A DNA stretch of 64,000 nucleotides from Isoetes taiwanensis (GCA_021234155.1 JAJEKV010000033.1:3387454-3451453); one strand, 5' to 3'. Positions 34,171 through 45,831 are shown, counted from the first letter of the stretch. The notes: generated by a model not told the origin, from the letters alone. Translations and numbers: made by a program.

Positions 34171-34632
34171 GATCAGAGTTTAAATATAAGCATTCTCCAT
34201 TGAGACCACGTTGAATGAATGACATTTACAGCTTCATAGAAATGGAAGGCGAATGCGATATCTTTGAGTGGCAATAGCTGACCCCAGATATCAGTTGTTG
34301 AAAGACCCATAGCCTACAATAAGGCTTTTATGATTGGGTTGAGTACCACAAGAGGAGATTGAGAATGACCTACAAGCGACATAAAAGCAGCATTTGGTGA
34401 TGTTTATGTTTGAAAACACCATTTGACCTACTGGACCTGATTAATTGACAAATCGAAGGAAGAAAAAAGGACGAAGACGAACCCCAGCATAAAATTTGAG
34501 TACAGATTCAGACCCCTTCACTCTTACATCACTCTGCAATGTTTTTTCATGCATTCTTGGAACTGCACTGTAACAAATACAAATGAATAAGAAAAGGCCA
34601 TGTAGATATACTGAAGCCTCACGTATACTTCC

Positions 34633-36233
34633 TGTGACGTTCCAAGTATTTATACGCTATATGTATGAATACATTGACACATCACCTAGTATAGATACGC
34701 CACCATGGGGTATGGTAACCTAGGGGGTGACCTAAAAGGGATTAAATTATGCTAATTTAATCATTAAGGATAATAACCTATGATTAAGGAAATTAATATT
34801 TAAGAAGGATAATTAAGCTAATTATGGTTTGGGAAGGCGCCACCTGGCCAAACTCGATTGGCCAGCATGGTGATTACTAATTGGATCCATTAAGGTGGAT
34901 CACCACCCCCATATCAACCATAATCGAACCAGTTGAGCGCCCAAGGAGCAGTTGAGCGCCCAAGGACTGTTGCTGACTCCCCAAATCACTGAACAACCAC
35001 TAGCTGTCGCTGCCACCCTACTTACAACTCTATGGAAGCACCCCACGATAACGGTTCCAGCCGAAACACGGGTTAGTAGTAGTTTAGCTTGTGAATTGTA
35101 GGATAGTACTTCAGTACTCTTTTCTGATTGCCTTTGTTGAGATTAACCCTTCTCTGGTAAGTAGGATTACATTTCAATTATGAATGGTGCTCTGTTAAGG
35201 AATGACTGATGTATCTATGAAGTATTTCGGTAGCTTCCATTAAAAGGGGGTTTAAAGGGGGTAGAGACCTCCGAGCTCATATATGATAGTATGCTCCTAG
35301 ATAGAGCCCCTGAATATTTCCCATTAGATTGCGACTGTGTACAAGAGACCACCGGTCGAGACGCTATGGTCCGGGCTTAGCACCGGAGAAGGGACGCAAG
35401 TGGTGAAGTGGGGGTGGGGTCTTGCACTAACATAAAGGCCTCGAGACTCCTACGGTGGGCTAGGCCTGATAGCCGTCAACGGAGGGCCGGGTATGGGTCC
35501 GACACTCCCCGGGTGTAGAGGTGTGATCCGTGATGGAGCATCTTGCACTTTGAGTAGATTTAGGGTGAGTAAGTTGGGTACGGATGCTGGTCGCCGATGC
35601 GCACGTGTTCTCTAGCTCACCCATGGAACCATCGGGTGGATCCCGAAGGGGACGCTTCCCTCGACCTGCCTCATCTGGACGGGCGCCATGAACCCCGAGT
35701 AGGCTCAAAGGGTGATACCTTGAGTCCAAGGTCTCCGAAGGCTATAGCGGCCATAGCGTGGATCGGAACGACCGCAAAGTGTGCAACGGGGAGGGGCGGA
35801 TGGAGTGGACAACCCTAGCCGATGTTCTATGCCACCTAACGCCATGCCAAGACTCGGGTTCCGGCCGATCTTGAGACCTAGCCGTCAGTCGATCCTCACT
35901 GGAGTCTGAGCCGGGGTAGGACCTGGGGGTTGGGGTGTTTTCTTAGGCTTAGATGCATATTCTTTGCCGTTGGTACTTGGATGGATGTGCCACCCTTCGT
36001 GGTGGATATTTATATATAATTTATGCTGCGTGCCTTGTATTCATGCTTCCGCGACGTAGGAGCCCATCGAAGGCGTGGGCCGAATGACACCTCCGTGTCC
36101 TTCACTCGAGCATCTCTACGTAGATGGCCCGGGTCAGACGGAGGGCCCTGCTCCTGGCGAGATGGTTGCCATGGGAGGGGAAAGTCCCCGTATGTATACG
36201 GCCGGGGGTCGTATATATTCAGGGAGCGTCACA
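34633..36233 (+). repeat. Element A LTR (1.6 kb)
   Basis: The LTR starts TGTGACGTTCCA and ends GCGTCACA, so its ends are 7-bp inverted repeats. It is homologous to the second LTR (53896-60004, interrupted). Shared blocks include GGGGTAGAGACC, CTAGGCCT, GGGGAGGGGCGGATGGAGTG and GTCAGTCGATCC, and both have CACCCTTCG and GTATACG blocks near the 3' end. Overall divergence is substantial. A tandem GTTGAGCGCCCAAGGA pair lies at about 34933-34970. No matching 3' LTR was found downstream, so the element is truncated. Confidence 0.75.
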
Positions 36234-36234
36234 G

Positions 36235-36247
36235 TGGTATCAGAGCC
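36235..36247 (+). other. Element A primer-binding site (initiator tRNA-Met type)
   Basis: TGGTATCAGAGCC follows the LTR after one base. TGGTATCAGAGC is the classic plant retrotransposon primer site complementary to initiator tRNA-Met. Confidence 0.85.
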
Positions 36248-36556
36248 GTGATTTCGATTGCTCGAAATCATAGCACTGATCAAACCCTAACTCGTTAGTT
36301 CGGTAGTTAGGTAGGAGTTAAGCTAGAGTGATTGTTTAACTCTTTGATGTTTGGTCCTGTGCTAGGTTGATGTAGTAGAGTGTAAGTTTTAATAAGTTTA
36401 GGGCAACTGGAGGCCCCAAGTATGGAGGGGTTAAATTTTTTTTTTAGGTAGTTCAAATGAAGGAGAAAGTGGTTCCATTGAATCGGGCGTACCCCAAATC
36501 CCCTAGGACAGTCGTCGCTGGCGGAAGAAAGGTCACGGGAAGGCCCGAAAACCAAC

Positions 36557-36731
36557 TCGGGCGCCGCTTGATTTTTGTCGCCTTGCAGTCGGGGTGGGAG
36601 AGCCAAAAATGCTGTCGGCGCCCGACCGTACCGTCGCGAGTCAACGCGGGTCCGAAAGTCAACCCGGGCGCCGCTTGCCTTTCGTCGATCCCCAGTCGCG
36701 GTGGGAGCACGTAGAATGCCGTCGGCGCCCG
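36557..36731 (+). repeat. Two tandem GC-rich stem-loops in element A leader
   Basis: Two copies with a period of about 106 bp each contain GGGCGCCGCTTG on the left and TCGGCGCCCGACC on the right. The arms pair as GGGCGCCG/CGGCGCCC around a loop of about 45 bases. The copies also share TCG-CCAGTCG-GGTGGGAG in the loop. Confidence 0.8.
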
Positions 36732-36759
36732 ACCATATTTTTCCCGCGTATTCCCGCCG

Positions 36760-36766
36760 TATAAAT
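36760..36766 (+). promoter_or_regulatory. TATA-like box upstream of the element A ORF
   Basis: TATAAAT lies 149 bases before the first ATG of the gag-like ORF and just after the second stem-loop. Element B shows the same order (stem-loops, TATA-like box, ATGGC) in front of both of its ORFs. Confidence 0.35.
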
Positions 36767-36908
36767 ATTTTATAATAAAAAAAAATAAAAAAAGTTAATA
36801 AGAAAAATTTTAGAATTTTAAAACTTAGCCGGCCGTTAAAGTTATTATCTCCGCCTTGCCTTCAGCGCCTCCGCCCGCCGGATCCGACGCCCGCCATAGC
36901 CGCCAGAC

Positions 36909-38255
36909 ATGACCTTGTTACTTCGCCTTAGTTCTTCGCCAACCCTAGCCGCAAGCGCCCTACCGCCTGTTCTCCTAGACCTCAGCGCCATAGCCATGGC
37001 CAACACCAAGAGTACTGTGGACCCAACTACCCTCACCATAGCAGAGATTTATGCTCGGATCGCCCGGCATATGGCTACTGACCCTGCTCTCATTGATATA
37101 CTTTTAGACGAGCTAGTAAACAGATTTGAGAACAATGATAGGATCCCCTATTCCATTTACCACTACTCGGAGCCGTTTATGGTCAAGCTCAATCTCCGCC
37201 AGCTTCTTTACACCATGGCCGAGCAACCTGACTTGGTCATGATGTTAATAAAGTTTTATCCTCCTGAATGTGAAGGCCACACCGAGGAGGAGGACATACG
37301 GAAGGAGGCCGACTGCATCAGAAACTTGGCCAGGGAAGATGACCAAAGGGAGATAGAGCGAGCCGATACGGCGGCTCGAGGTAGGGAGTATCGGTACCTG
37401 GGGGATGGAGTCGTCGTTATAGATGGCAGGGCCATTGAGATTCCCCCATACCGATGGGATGAGGATTCCCACAGCTTCATATGGGGGGAAATCCCTGATA
37501 TCAGCATAGATTATTTAATAACGATTCAGATAGACATGGCCCAGAGACCCGACCGATACCACGCTGAACTCCTTCGCCGCAGTGTAGCACAACATTACGC
37601 TCAGGTTGAAGAAGACCTTAGGAGAGCCCAGGAGTTCCGGGAAGAGCAGGAGAGGATCCAAAGGGAGAAAGAGGAGAAGGCCCGGCAGGAGCAGTCGGAC
37701 CAGCAGGGCGAAGGGGGATCAGGGAGTGGGCAGGGTCCAACCCCGACAGAGCATACGACTGTGAAGCACCAGAGGAAATCCGTAGCCCGGAAGTCCGGCA
37801 GTCAATACAAGGAAAAGCTAAAGACTGTCGGCGCTTTTGGCAAGAACGCGAGCTCCAGTCGGAGGCAGGAGCAGGTGGATGCTTCCCGACCCGTTGTTGG
37901 GGCCAAGACGGTACCACGATAGAGGGGGCCGCCTCCCAACCCTGCTCCACAAAGGAAACCCCACCGGTTTCGACCCGGCACTGTTGCCTTACGGGAGATC
38001 CGTAAGTTTCAGAAGTCCACCCAACTTCTGATACGGAAGCTCCCCTTTCAGAGGTTGGTTCGGGAGATTGCCCAGGAGTTCAAAACCGACCTCCGCTTCC
38101 AGACATTCGCTATCTTGGCGCTCCAGGAGGCTGCGGAGGCCTATCCGGTGGCACTCTTTGGGGATGCCAATCTTTGCGCAATCCACGCAAAGAGGGTCAC
38201 CATAATGCCTAAGGATTTAGCCCTCGCCCGCAGGATTCGGGGGGAGCATCCTTAG
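36909..38255 (+). CDS. Gag-like protein fused, across one amber codon, to a histone H3 fold
   Basis: One frame is open from the ATG at 36909 to a TAG at 37920 and continues, without further stops, to the stop at 38255. The likely start is the ATG at 36996 (GCCATGG context; protein begins MANTKST). The first ~220 residues are helical ([20 protein letters not shown]) and related to the gag-like ORFs of copy C and element B. A Lys/Glu-rich coil and a basic Ser-rich linker with ARKSGSQ follow. The 110 codons after the amber encode histone H3 from [17 protein letters not shown] to the C-terminus, including [16 protein letters not shown] and [14 protein letters not shown]. Loop 1 has no CENH3-like insertion. 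Position 41 is Phe (as in H3.1), 90 is Leu (as in H3.3) and 87 is Phe (neither). It is intronless. Capture by the element is inferred; the alternative is insertion beside a host H3 retrocopy. Confidence 0.8.
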
Positions 38256-38279
38256 CACATTTTTTGCAGGGGTTACGCA

Positions 38280-39260
38280 TTGTAAATACACAAGGCCTCC
38301 AAAAATGAACTTGTATAAAAAATTAGCATGAAAACCAGTATATATGTGGTTTTTTTATACGACAATCCATAATGTAAAAAAAAAACCATGTGTCCTTCCT
38401 GGTTATGCAAAACCAATAGTAGTTCATATCATGTTTTGTGTATTGATTTGAAATTTTGCACTAGTTTCTAAAAATCATCATTAGTTTGTAAGATTGTTTT
38501 TAAGTGTACATTGATTTAGCAAAATCATTGCTAGTTCATATCATGTTTAATTACATGAACTCTTTAATCGTGCAATAGTTTTTTGAAATCACTCAATAGT
38601 TTAAAGGATGTGTTTTATGCATATATTGATTTTACAAAACCAATAGTGGTTCAAATCATATTTTTTGTATTAATTCAAAATTTCACACTAGTTTCTAAAA
38701 ATTATCATTGTTTTGTAAGATTGTTTTTAAGTGTATATTGATTTAGCAAGATCATTGCTAGTTCATGTTTACATGAATTCTACAATCATACAATAGTTTA
38801 GAAGATGTGTTTTATGCATATATTGATTTTGCAAAACTAGTAGTGGTTCATATCATGTTCTTTATACTAGTTTGAAATTTCACATCAGTTTCTAGAAATC
38901 ATCATTAGCTTCTAAGATTGTTTTTAATTGTACATTGAATTAGGAAAATTGCTGTCATTTATATCATGCTTAATTACATGAATTCTACAATCGTACAATA
39001 GTTTTTGAATTCATTAATAGTTTAGAAGATGTGTTTTATGCATATATTGATTTTCCAAAACCATTGCTACTTCGTACTATATTTCATTATATGAATTCTA
39101 TATTTTATGATGGTCTTTGGAAATTATCATTAATTTATTAAATGCTTTTTTTATATATACATTTTTAATATCACAATTTCGGATGCTTTTACATGCTAAT
39201 TGTTAACATATATTGATTTTGCAAAACCACTGCTACTTATTATCTTCTATTATAAGGTTT
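38280..39260. repeat. AT-rich degenerate tandem repeat (period about 170-225 bp)
   Basis: Four to five diverged units carry the ordered blocks CATATATTGATTTTGCAAAA, GTTCATATCATGTT, ACTAGTTTCTAAAAATCATC and AAGATTGTTTTTAAGTGTA. Unit starts fall near 38618, 38815, 39039 and 39208. No coding potential. Confidence 0.8.
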
Positions 39261-39784
39261 TGGCATAAGTATGTAATGCATCACGCCCTAAATCCAATGC
39301 GCTATGGCAACGTCCTCTGCTTGTGACCCATTTCCGGTACGTTGCAAATGGTTTTTTAGATCGGGGGAAGGCTAAGCATCAATCCGGCTACATTGTAGCA
39401 TGTCGGAGGTTGTAGACAAGAGAAATTGATTCATGATGGATTGGGTAAAGGATTTGCTGAGATGGCTTATCTGTACAAGGCCGGGTTTCTATAATAAGCT
39501 TCTAGATATATTTTGTATCAGTGGTGCTATTACTGTGTTTTGCTGTTAGGCATATTTGAGTTTATCCCACCGGGCTAGGCTCTCTGCATTCGATGGAGCT
39601 CTATAAAATGGTATGCAGATCCCCCATAGTTGCCAGGTTTCTCATAAAATAGGGACAGTGGATATACTTTTAACCAAGTTGAAGGTTTTTGGATGGAAAG
39701 CCTGTTTTATGCTCCAGATATGGGTGCTGATGAGTTGTTTCTGCATTACTAGAAGCTGATTATGCATTAACTGGTGTACATTGG

Positions 39785-41010
39785 ACGAAGTGCATTGAAC
39801 GAAAGGTCGACTAGTCTATGTAGCAAATCGAGTTTGGTTCTATTAGTTATAATAGGTGGTCCCTAGAGTAATTTAGATGCTTTGGGCTCATGCACAAAGT
39901 CAAAACCCCATTTCAATCTTGCTAAAGTGGCAAACTAGGGAAACATTCCATTTTCCCGTCGTGTCCCTATGTTGGGAAAGGGAAAAATTTGGGGATTGGC
40001 ACATCCGTGCGGTCGATGTCCATTTTTCTTTTCCATTTCTTGGGACATAAGCTATGACTTTAATGGCGGGATTAATAAATGGAGCTATTTTGATACCCTA
40101 ATACTTAAACCCTACTATACATGTAGGGTTTAGGTTTTGGCAGCCTTCCCTGCATCCCAAGTGGTCGAAAGCTTCCGTGCAGGGTTCATTTAAGGGTTTG
40201 AAGAGAGACACCAAGAGGGATAACAAAAAAACCCTCCCTATATATTGTTTCCAAACATGCCTCATTGTGATGGCTCGTAAAGAAGCTGGACATCGTGCGA
40301 CCGGGCATCGCATGCCAGCAGCCACGAAACAACAGTTCGACTGGGGGGTTGCATCCAAAAGGCTAGAATTACCCTATGACACATGTTTAAGAAGTATACA
40401 ATTAACTAATCTCCCGGATTGCCAAGTACATGTTGTCTTTCCATTATAGCACTAGACTATAAGTGCATTGAGTGAAATGTCAACTAGTTGCATGTAGCAA
40501 ATCGATTTTGGTTCTATTGGTTATAATAGCTAGTTTCCAAATTGGATGCTTTGGTTTTATGCATAAAGTCAAAACCCCATTTTGAGCTCTGTAAAGTGGC
40601 TGAACTAGGGGAACATGCCATTTCCCCGTCGCGTCCCTATGTCGGGAAAGGGGGAAGTTTGGGATTGGCACATCCATGTGGTCGATGTCCATTTTTTCTT
40701 TTCGGGGACGTTTATGGGATATGAGCTACCATTTCAATGGTGGAATTAACAGATGGAGCTGTTTTAGTACCTCGAACCCTACTAAAACTATAGGGTTTAG
40801 GTTTTGGCAGCTTTCCCTGCACCTGAAGTGGTCGGGAGCTTGCATGCAGGGTTCCCTCGAGGGTTTGAAGAGAGGCCCCCAAGAGGGAGAACAAAAAAAT
40901 CCCTCCCTAGGCACTGGTTCAGAACATGCCTCATTGTGATGGTTCATAACAAGCTGGACATGACGTGACTGGGCATACCAGAAGCCACAGAACAAGTTCA
41001 ATTGGTACAA
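39785..41010. repeat. Tandem duplication of a ~600-bp segment
   Basis: Copy 1 (about 39785-40390) and copy 2 (about 40457-41010) share long blocks: GTAGCAAATCGA, AAGTCAAAACCCCATTT, TCCCTATGT(T/C)GGGAAAGGG, GTGGTCGATGTCCATTTTT and a CTTTCCCTGCA-GGTCG block. Divergence is around 15-20% by eye. I see no real gene in either copy. The sequence 39260-39785 holds nothing recognised. Confidence 0.85.
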
Positions 41011-41589
41011 AATTATTAGACTTGCTTTGAGATCAAGCTTAGGTGCAACTCTTTCCATGCATTTGTTGTCAAGAAGTTAGATAAGGTTCAGAATTTCATT
41101 ATGTACTTAAAAATGCAAGCTATAATATATCATGAATCGGATACCTTGGATGCCTTGGAACGTAGACTATTCCGCCTATTACGAACATAGCAAAACCATT
41201 GAATATACTGGAAGGAATGATCCCATATGAACTTGCTGCAGTTCAGCCAGGTCGAACAAAAAAGACCCAATCTTTCATGTAACATTAAGCCAAGTCATTT
41301 GGAATAAGTAAAAGATTGCTATAGCAACATTTATAGGTTTCAAATGAAGATGGCAATGGACATGTCACAAAATCAAGTTGCTAATCAAGGGCATATATTT
41401 GTCATCATGGGAACATGGCTTAACACATTATATATATGCAAAGTACAAACAATCAAGTACCTCTAGCAACCAAGGCTTGCAAATCTCATCAACCTAAGAC
41501 ATCCAATCCACGCAACTCGAAGCAAAAATGCCGATCATTATCTCCAGAGAGACAACTCTTATATTGATGGGCTAAGACAGGGAAAATGG

Positions 41590-42006
41590 CTATATGATAG
41601 TCAATACTACCATCTGCTTGATCTGCAGCTCAAAGCTCATTAGTGTCATAACCATATGTTCTGCCAAAAACTTCTTTACTGCTATTGAACTCAAATTTGG
41701 AGCTAGCGTTATTTTGTTAAATGCATGCAGCTGACTTTTCAAAGTCTTTGAATCTGGCTTCCTATACATGTCAATGCAAAATTTAGCCAAGTCTTCTTTG
41801 TATCCAGGATAAAGAATTTGTTTAGAAGGACATAATATCAAAATATACGCAAGACTTGTAAAATTAAAGATGCAAGAGGTCACAACAAAGAATAAGAACA
41901 TAAATATCAAATCAAACTCCGTCACATTACCATTTTTACCAAAACCTACCGATTGATGCAATCTTATATCAATCCAGCAGCCTCCTGAGACAGACGGCGA
42001 TGCCAA
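41590..42006 (-). CDS. Unrecognised reverse ORF, possible exon
   Basis: The open frame contains a hydrophobic segment that looks intronic (LIFMFLFFVVTSCIFNF), followed by a more protein-like part (YPGYKEDLAKFCIDMYRK, LKSQLHAFNKITLAPNLSS). The second part may be an exon. No family was recognised, and nothing else from 41010 to 42420 is supported. Confidence 0.15.
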   Translation of the reverse strand: MASPSVSGGCWIDIRLHQSVGFGKNGNVTEFDLIFMFLFFVVTSCIFNFTSLAYILILCPSKQILYPGYKEDLAKFCIDMYRKPDSKTLKSQLHAFNKITLAPNLSSIAVKKFLAEHMVMTLMSFELQIKQMVVLTII

Positions 42007-42429
42007 AGATGAAGCTGTAGAGCTTTAACAGATGCTCTGCCATCGCCAAACAACCAGGTGCCCAGTTTTGCCGTAGGACATTGTGCCAGAATAGAGAAGC
42101 ATGGCATGTAAACATGAGAATAGATTGCGGTGCAGAGAAACGTGGTATATAAGCAAGAAAGTAGATTGCGGCACAGGAAAATTCGTGTGGAACGAAAATG
42201 GAAAATTAAAGACTGAATTACATATATGTAGAGAAATTTAATTATAGCATGGTACATGATATTATTCGAGGGAGCTTTGAATCAACATTCAGTATCATAT
42301 GCTACTTGTGGGCGGAATCGAAATTCAAATAACATCAATGGTTAGAAAAGGGAAAAAATAACATCTTAGAACAATAAATGTGGGTCGTTGAATTTTGAAG
42401 TGGCATGAAAAAAGTTCTCGACCTAATAT

Positions 42430-43187
42430 TTTTTTTCCCTCCTTGTGAAGCAAGGCGGCGGCTAGATCCTGGCGGCGGCTCGATCCTGGCGGCACCCTGA
42501 TTGCTTCAATCTGAGCGGCCAGGGAGGTATTTTTTATGCTGTTTGCTGTGATTCTCGCCCCTAATTAACCTTTTGTGAGCCCTGATGCTCTGTGGGATTT
42601 TCGAGATAAATTAGATATGGCGACCATGCAACCCTAACCTTATTGATTTGGCCTCTTCCAGGTATCCATGCATTATGGTTGATCCTATTTCTAACCAGTA
42701 TATATCTAGAATATCTAGAAATTTTCGTGCCATTTCTGTAAGCTTCTAACTTTCTGGTCTACTGAATGCTTGTTGTTCTCATTTTTTTAAGAAATCGAGC
42801 TTTGAGGAGAAGAGCAGTCCAGAGTAAGAAGCAGAGGCTCGATTAGATGCAGCAAAGAGGAAGAAAGGGGCTGGATTGAATGGGATCTAGTGCAAGTCTT
42901 TTCTCTTTAGTTGCAGCCGAAAATGTTCTGCCTGCCAGATTCATTCCAAATGACATGGGTAGACATTCTTCCCTCGGGCATAGATCAAGTAAACTGCTAC
43001 CCTCCGCAGCCCACAAGACCCATCAAAAATTAACCTTTCACAAGATAATCTTGTATGCTTGTCAAGTTCCAGTTGCAAACATTAACATCTTAAACTGCTG
43101 CAAATGATCATTTTGAATGGTTTGCAGGAATCAAGTCATCAACAAACTGGCCATTGGTCTACTCTTTGGTCAACAAATCTTTGAAGG
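42430..43187 (+). other. Candidate transcribed locus with splice-like sites
   Basis: A GC-rich block with CTGGCGGCGGCT-type repeats (42450-42500) resembles a plant 5' UTR. A 60-bp segment (43128-43187) is bracketed by GTTTGCAG and GGTAAGT, a good internal exon shape. An ORF at 42880-43107 contains NVLPARFIPNDMGRHSS. No family was recognised; it may be non-coding. From 43190 to 44090 nothing further is seen. Confidence 0.2.
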
Positions 43188-44089
43188 GTAAGTAAAATTC
43201 TTTGTGATTTATGCGTTTGCTTTTGTCCTGATTATGCCTGTCTGGGACTTCCAAAAATTTGTACTGAATATGAGTTCCATCCTCCAAACTAGGCCAACAC
43301 ACACATGGCCATTGCAATGTCTATAATTTTTCTATTGATGTTGACTAGAGAGCACAGAAGCATTCCTTTTTTTTTTCTTAGAGCCAGAAATTATCAGAGT
43401 GAAAAGCAATACTTAGTAAGCTTTTGTCATGATCTTAAACTTATTGTTTTGGTGGAGCTTACAATTCTGGAGATAATAAATACCCCTAGAAGTGGTACAC
43501 TTATACTTCCCATGTCGTATTCATGTCTGGACTGGAGGCAACACCAGTAAAAATGGTGAATATCTATACTCTGTATTCTGCTGCTAGGGATCCAAGAGCA
43601 TTGTAGGGAGCATTGATGAGCAGTTTTTAAATTGCAGGTTTTGGTGGCGAATTTTCTGCCACAAATATCTGGGTGGTTGATGGCTAGTTGCTATTGGCTT
43701 TTGTTTGGTTGCTTGTTTCTTCGTAATCTCAGGAAAACATTTCAAATGCACCAACAAGGCTAAGACAATTTTCTGTAAAGCACTAGCGTTACTTGGAACG
43801 AACTTGCACTATGGTGGTGGTGGTGGATCAAACTAATTTTAGTGCCGACAGTCTAATAGGTGCTCAAAATTTGAAGCCAATGCTCAATGTCTGTTTTGTA
43901 TCACGGGACTATTATGATCTCTCTTGAGATCCAGCCTAAGATGCATCTGATTATGTTGGATTAAGTTTAAGTTGCATGTTTAAGTGAAATGAAAATGGAA
44001 ATACGGGGTTCAAATCCCTTGAGCTGTTTGATGGAAGTCCTCGAAAACTTTGGATATTTCATAGTCCAATTCTCATTCATATAATATTA

Positions 44090-44660
44090 TTGACTACTAC
44101 AATGAGAGCGAAGATAGCCACAATGAAAAACCATGTGCCATGTTGGGTATTATTAGCCACAACAATGAGAGCCAAGATAAGCCACAATGAAAACCATGGT
44201 GCCGTGTGGGAAAAAATATGTATAAATCAAGTAAATAAATTAGTTTGTATCAGATATTTTAAGTTGTTAGAAAATCTAACTGAGATAATTATATTGCGTA
44301 TTGGTGATTAATCACTATAAAGCATTATGAGAAATATGCGCTTAAAATTACCATGTCAATATATTGAAGAAGATAGATGTGATAAAAAACCAGTCCAACA
44401 AACTTGACATACTATAGTAGTACATATCATATAGTTTAAGTTGTTACAAAGACCAATTAAAATTGCCATGTTTTAATACCTTGTCGTAAAATAATGTTGT
44501 CTTATCACTTTAGAAAAACATGTTGATGAACCATATTAGAATATCATATAGTTTAAGTTGTTACAGAGACCAATTAAAATTGTCATGTTTCGATACCATG
44601 TCATAAAACAATTTTGTCTTATCACTTTAGAAAAATATGTTGATGAACTATATTAGATAA
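44090..44660. repeat. Two local tandem duplications
   Basis: A ~70-bp unit containing ACAATGAGAGC-AAGATA-GCCACAATGAAAA-CCATG is duplicated at 44098-44210. A 122-bp unit containing CATATAGTTTAAGTTGTTACA and CTTATCACTTTAGAAAAA is duplicated at about 44418-44660, with about 8% divergence. Confidence 0.85.
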
Positions 44661-45129
44661 CTAGACATAGTTTGTAAACTTTTGAACCCACTAACATGTA
44701 CTGATTTATGGATTTGGTTTTCACCAATAAACCATTAAAAAAAAATCATAATGGTTCAAATTTGGGGGCCTTGTGATACTTTTTTTTGATATTTAATAAA
44801 ACTTTTTATTTTGTATTAAAAACCTTGTAATTTGTATTAAATACGAAAATGCTGACGTCAGCATAAATAAAAGGGGTTAAAAAGGGATCTTCAAAGTTCA
44901 TTTTATTAAAGATGCTTATAAAGGTGACAATAAGCCGCTAACTTTGGCGCCTCGCCCTATATCGCAAAGGAAAAGATCGACCAGACTGGCCGAGCTGCGA
45001 CATAGCCGTACACGTCCAAGCCAGTTTCCGAGGTACATTGCTTTTTTGTTTTTGATTTCCCTTTGCCAAATCCGATCGTACACGTCCAAGCCAGTTCCGA
45101 GTGCAGAAGATACGGCTAAACAAATACAA

Positions 45130-45831
45130 ATGGATCTGCTTCAAAAAATTTTAGATTCGGTAGAAGAAATAAAAGAGCAAAACCAGGCCCTTTTAAAAAA
45201 GTACGAATCTGCTGTGGTTGAGAATTCTGAATTAAAACAGGAAATTGTCTTGCTTCGTAAGGAAGTGGGAGAAATAAAGAAATCAGCATTGGATACACAG
45301 CAAGATTTTCAAAGCTGGAAAGCAGAGCAAGAAAATGATGATGGAATTGATGAAGCAGAAAGAATTGCAGAGCAGGTTGAATCCAGGGTTTCAGCTTTAT
45401 TACTTGAAAGAGCTAAAGAGGATCAAGCACGTGCTTACCGCCAATTGAACATAAAGATCGCAGGAATAAGTGAAGAGGAAACAGATGCTAATAAAGCTGT
45501 AGAGTCCTTCTTCAAAGACATCATGCTCCTACACGATCCAGGTGTTGCTGCTTGTACTCGTGTGGGACAAAAGCAAGAAGGAAGATCAAGGCCGATTATT
45601 ATCCGCTTCAAATCTGTTGAGCACCGTGAGCGTGTTATGCAGAATCGTGGCATTTTGAAAAATGAAAAGAATTTTTGGCTGAATGATGATCTGACCCCAA
45701 AGCAACAAGCTGAGTTTCGTATTCTTCTTGGAAGAGTGAAACAACTTAAGGCAGAAGGCAAGCATGCTTATCTACAATCTGGTCGTGTCTGGGTCAAAGA
45801 CAAGACAACAGGAAAAGCAACCCCGTGCTAG
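45130..45831 (+). CDS. LINE ORF1-like nucleic-acid-binding protein
   Basis: The frame is open from 44944 (a TTG codon); the first good ATG is at 45130 (MDLLQKILDSVEEIKEQNQ). A long coiled coil (LKQEIVLLRKEVGEIKKSA) is followed by a domain of L1 ORF1/RRM-like character (RQLNIKIAGISEEETD, ACTRVGQKQ, SRPIIIRFKSVEHRERV, LTPKQQAEFRILLGRVKQL). Such proteins coat LINE RNA as trimers. The stop is TAG at 45829-45831, and the next ORF continues in the same frame. Confidence 0.7.
   Translation: MDLLQKILDSVEEIKEQNQALLKKYESAVVENSELKQEIVLLRKEVGEIKKSALDTQQDFQSWKAEQENDDGIDEAERIAEQVESRVSALLLERAKEDQARAYRQLNIKIAGISEEETDANKAVESFFKDIMLLHDPGVAACTRVGQKQEGRSRPIIIRFKSVEHRERVMQNRGILKNEKNFWLNDDLTPKQQAEFRILLGRVKQLKAEGKHAYLQSGRVWVKDKTTGKATPC

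Noticed and set aside
36307-36714. Overlapping ORFs of 85-99 codons on both strands in the element A leader
   Set aside because: They come from the GC-rich stem-loop repeats; codons on both strands are open because stop words are rare in that composition.
37923-38255. H3 segment as centromeric CENH3
   Set aside because: Loop 1 has the canonical H3 length and residues (FKTDLRFQ) without the insertion typical of CENH3; only the unusual N-terminal part would suggest it.
40269-40449. ORF starting MARKEAGHRATGHRMPAATKQQF, which looks vaguely like an H3 tail
   Set aside because: Only the first three residues truly match H3, the neighbouring tandem copy does not keep the frame, and no H3 fold follows.
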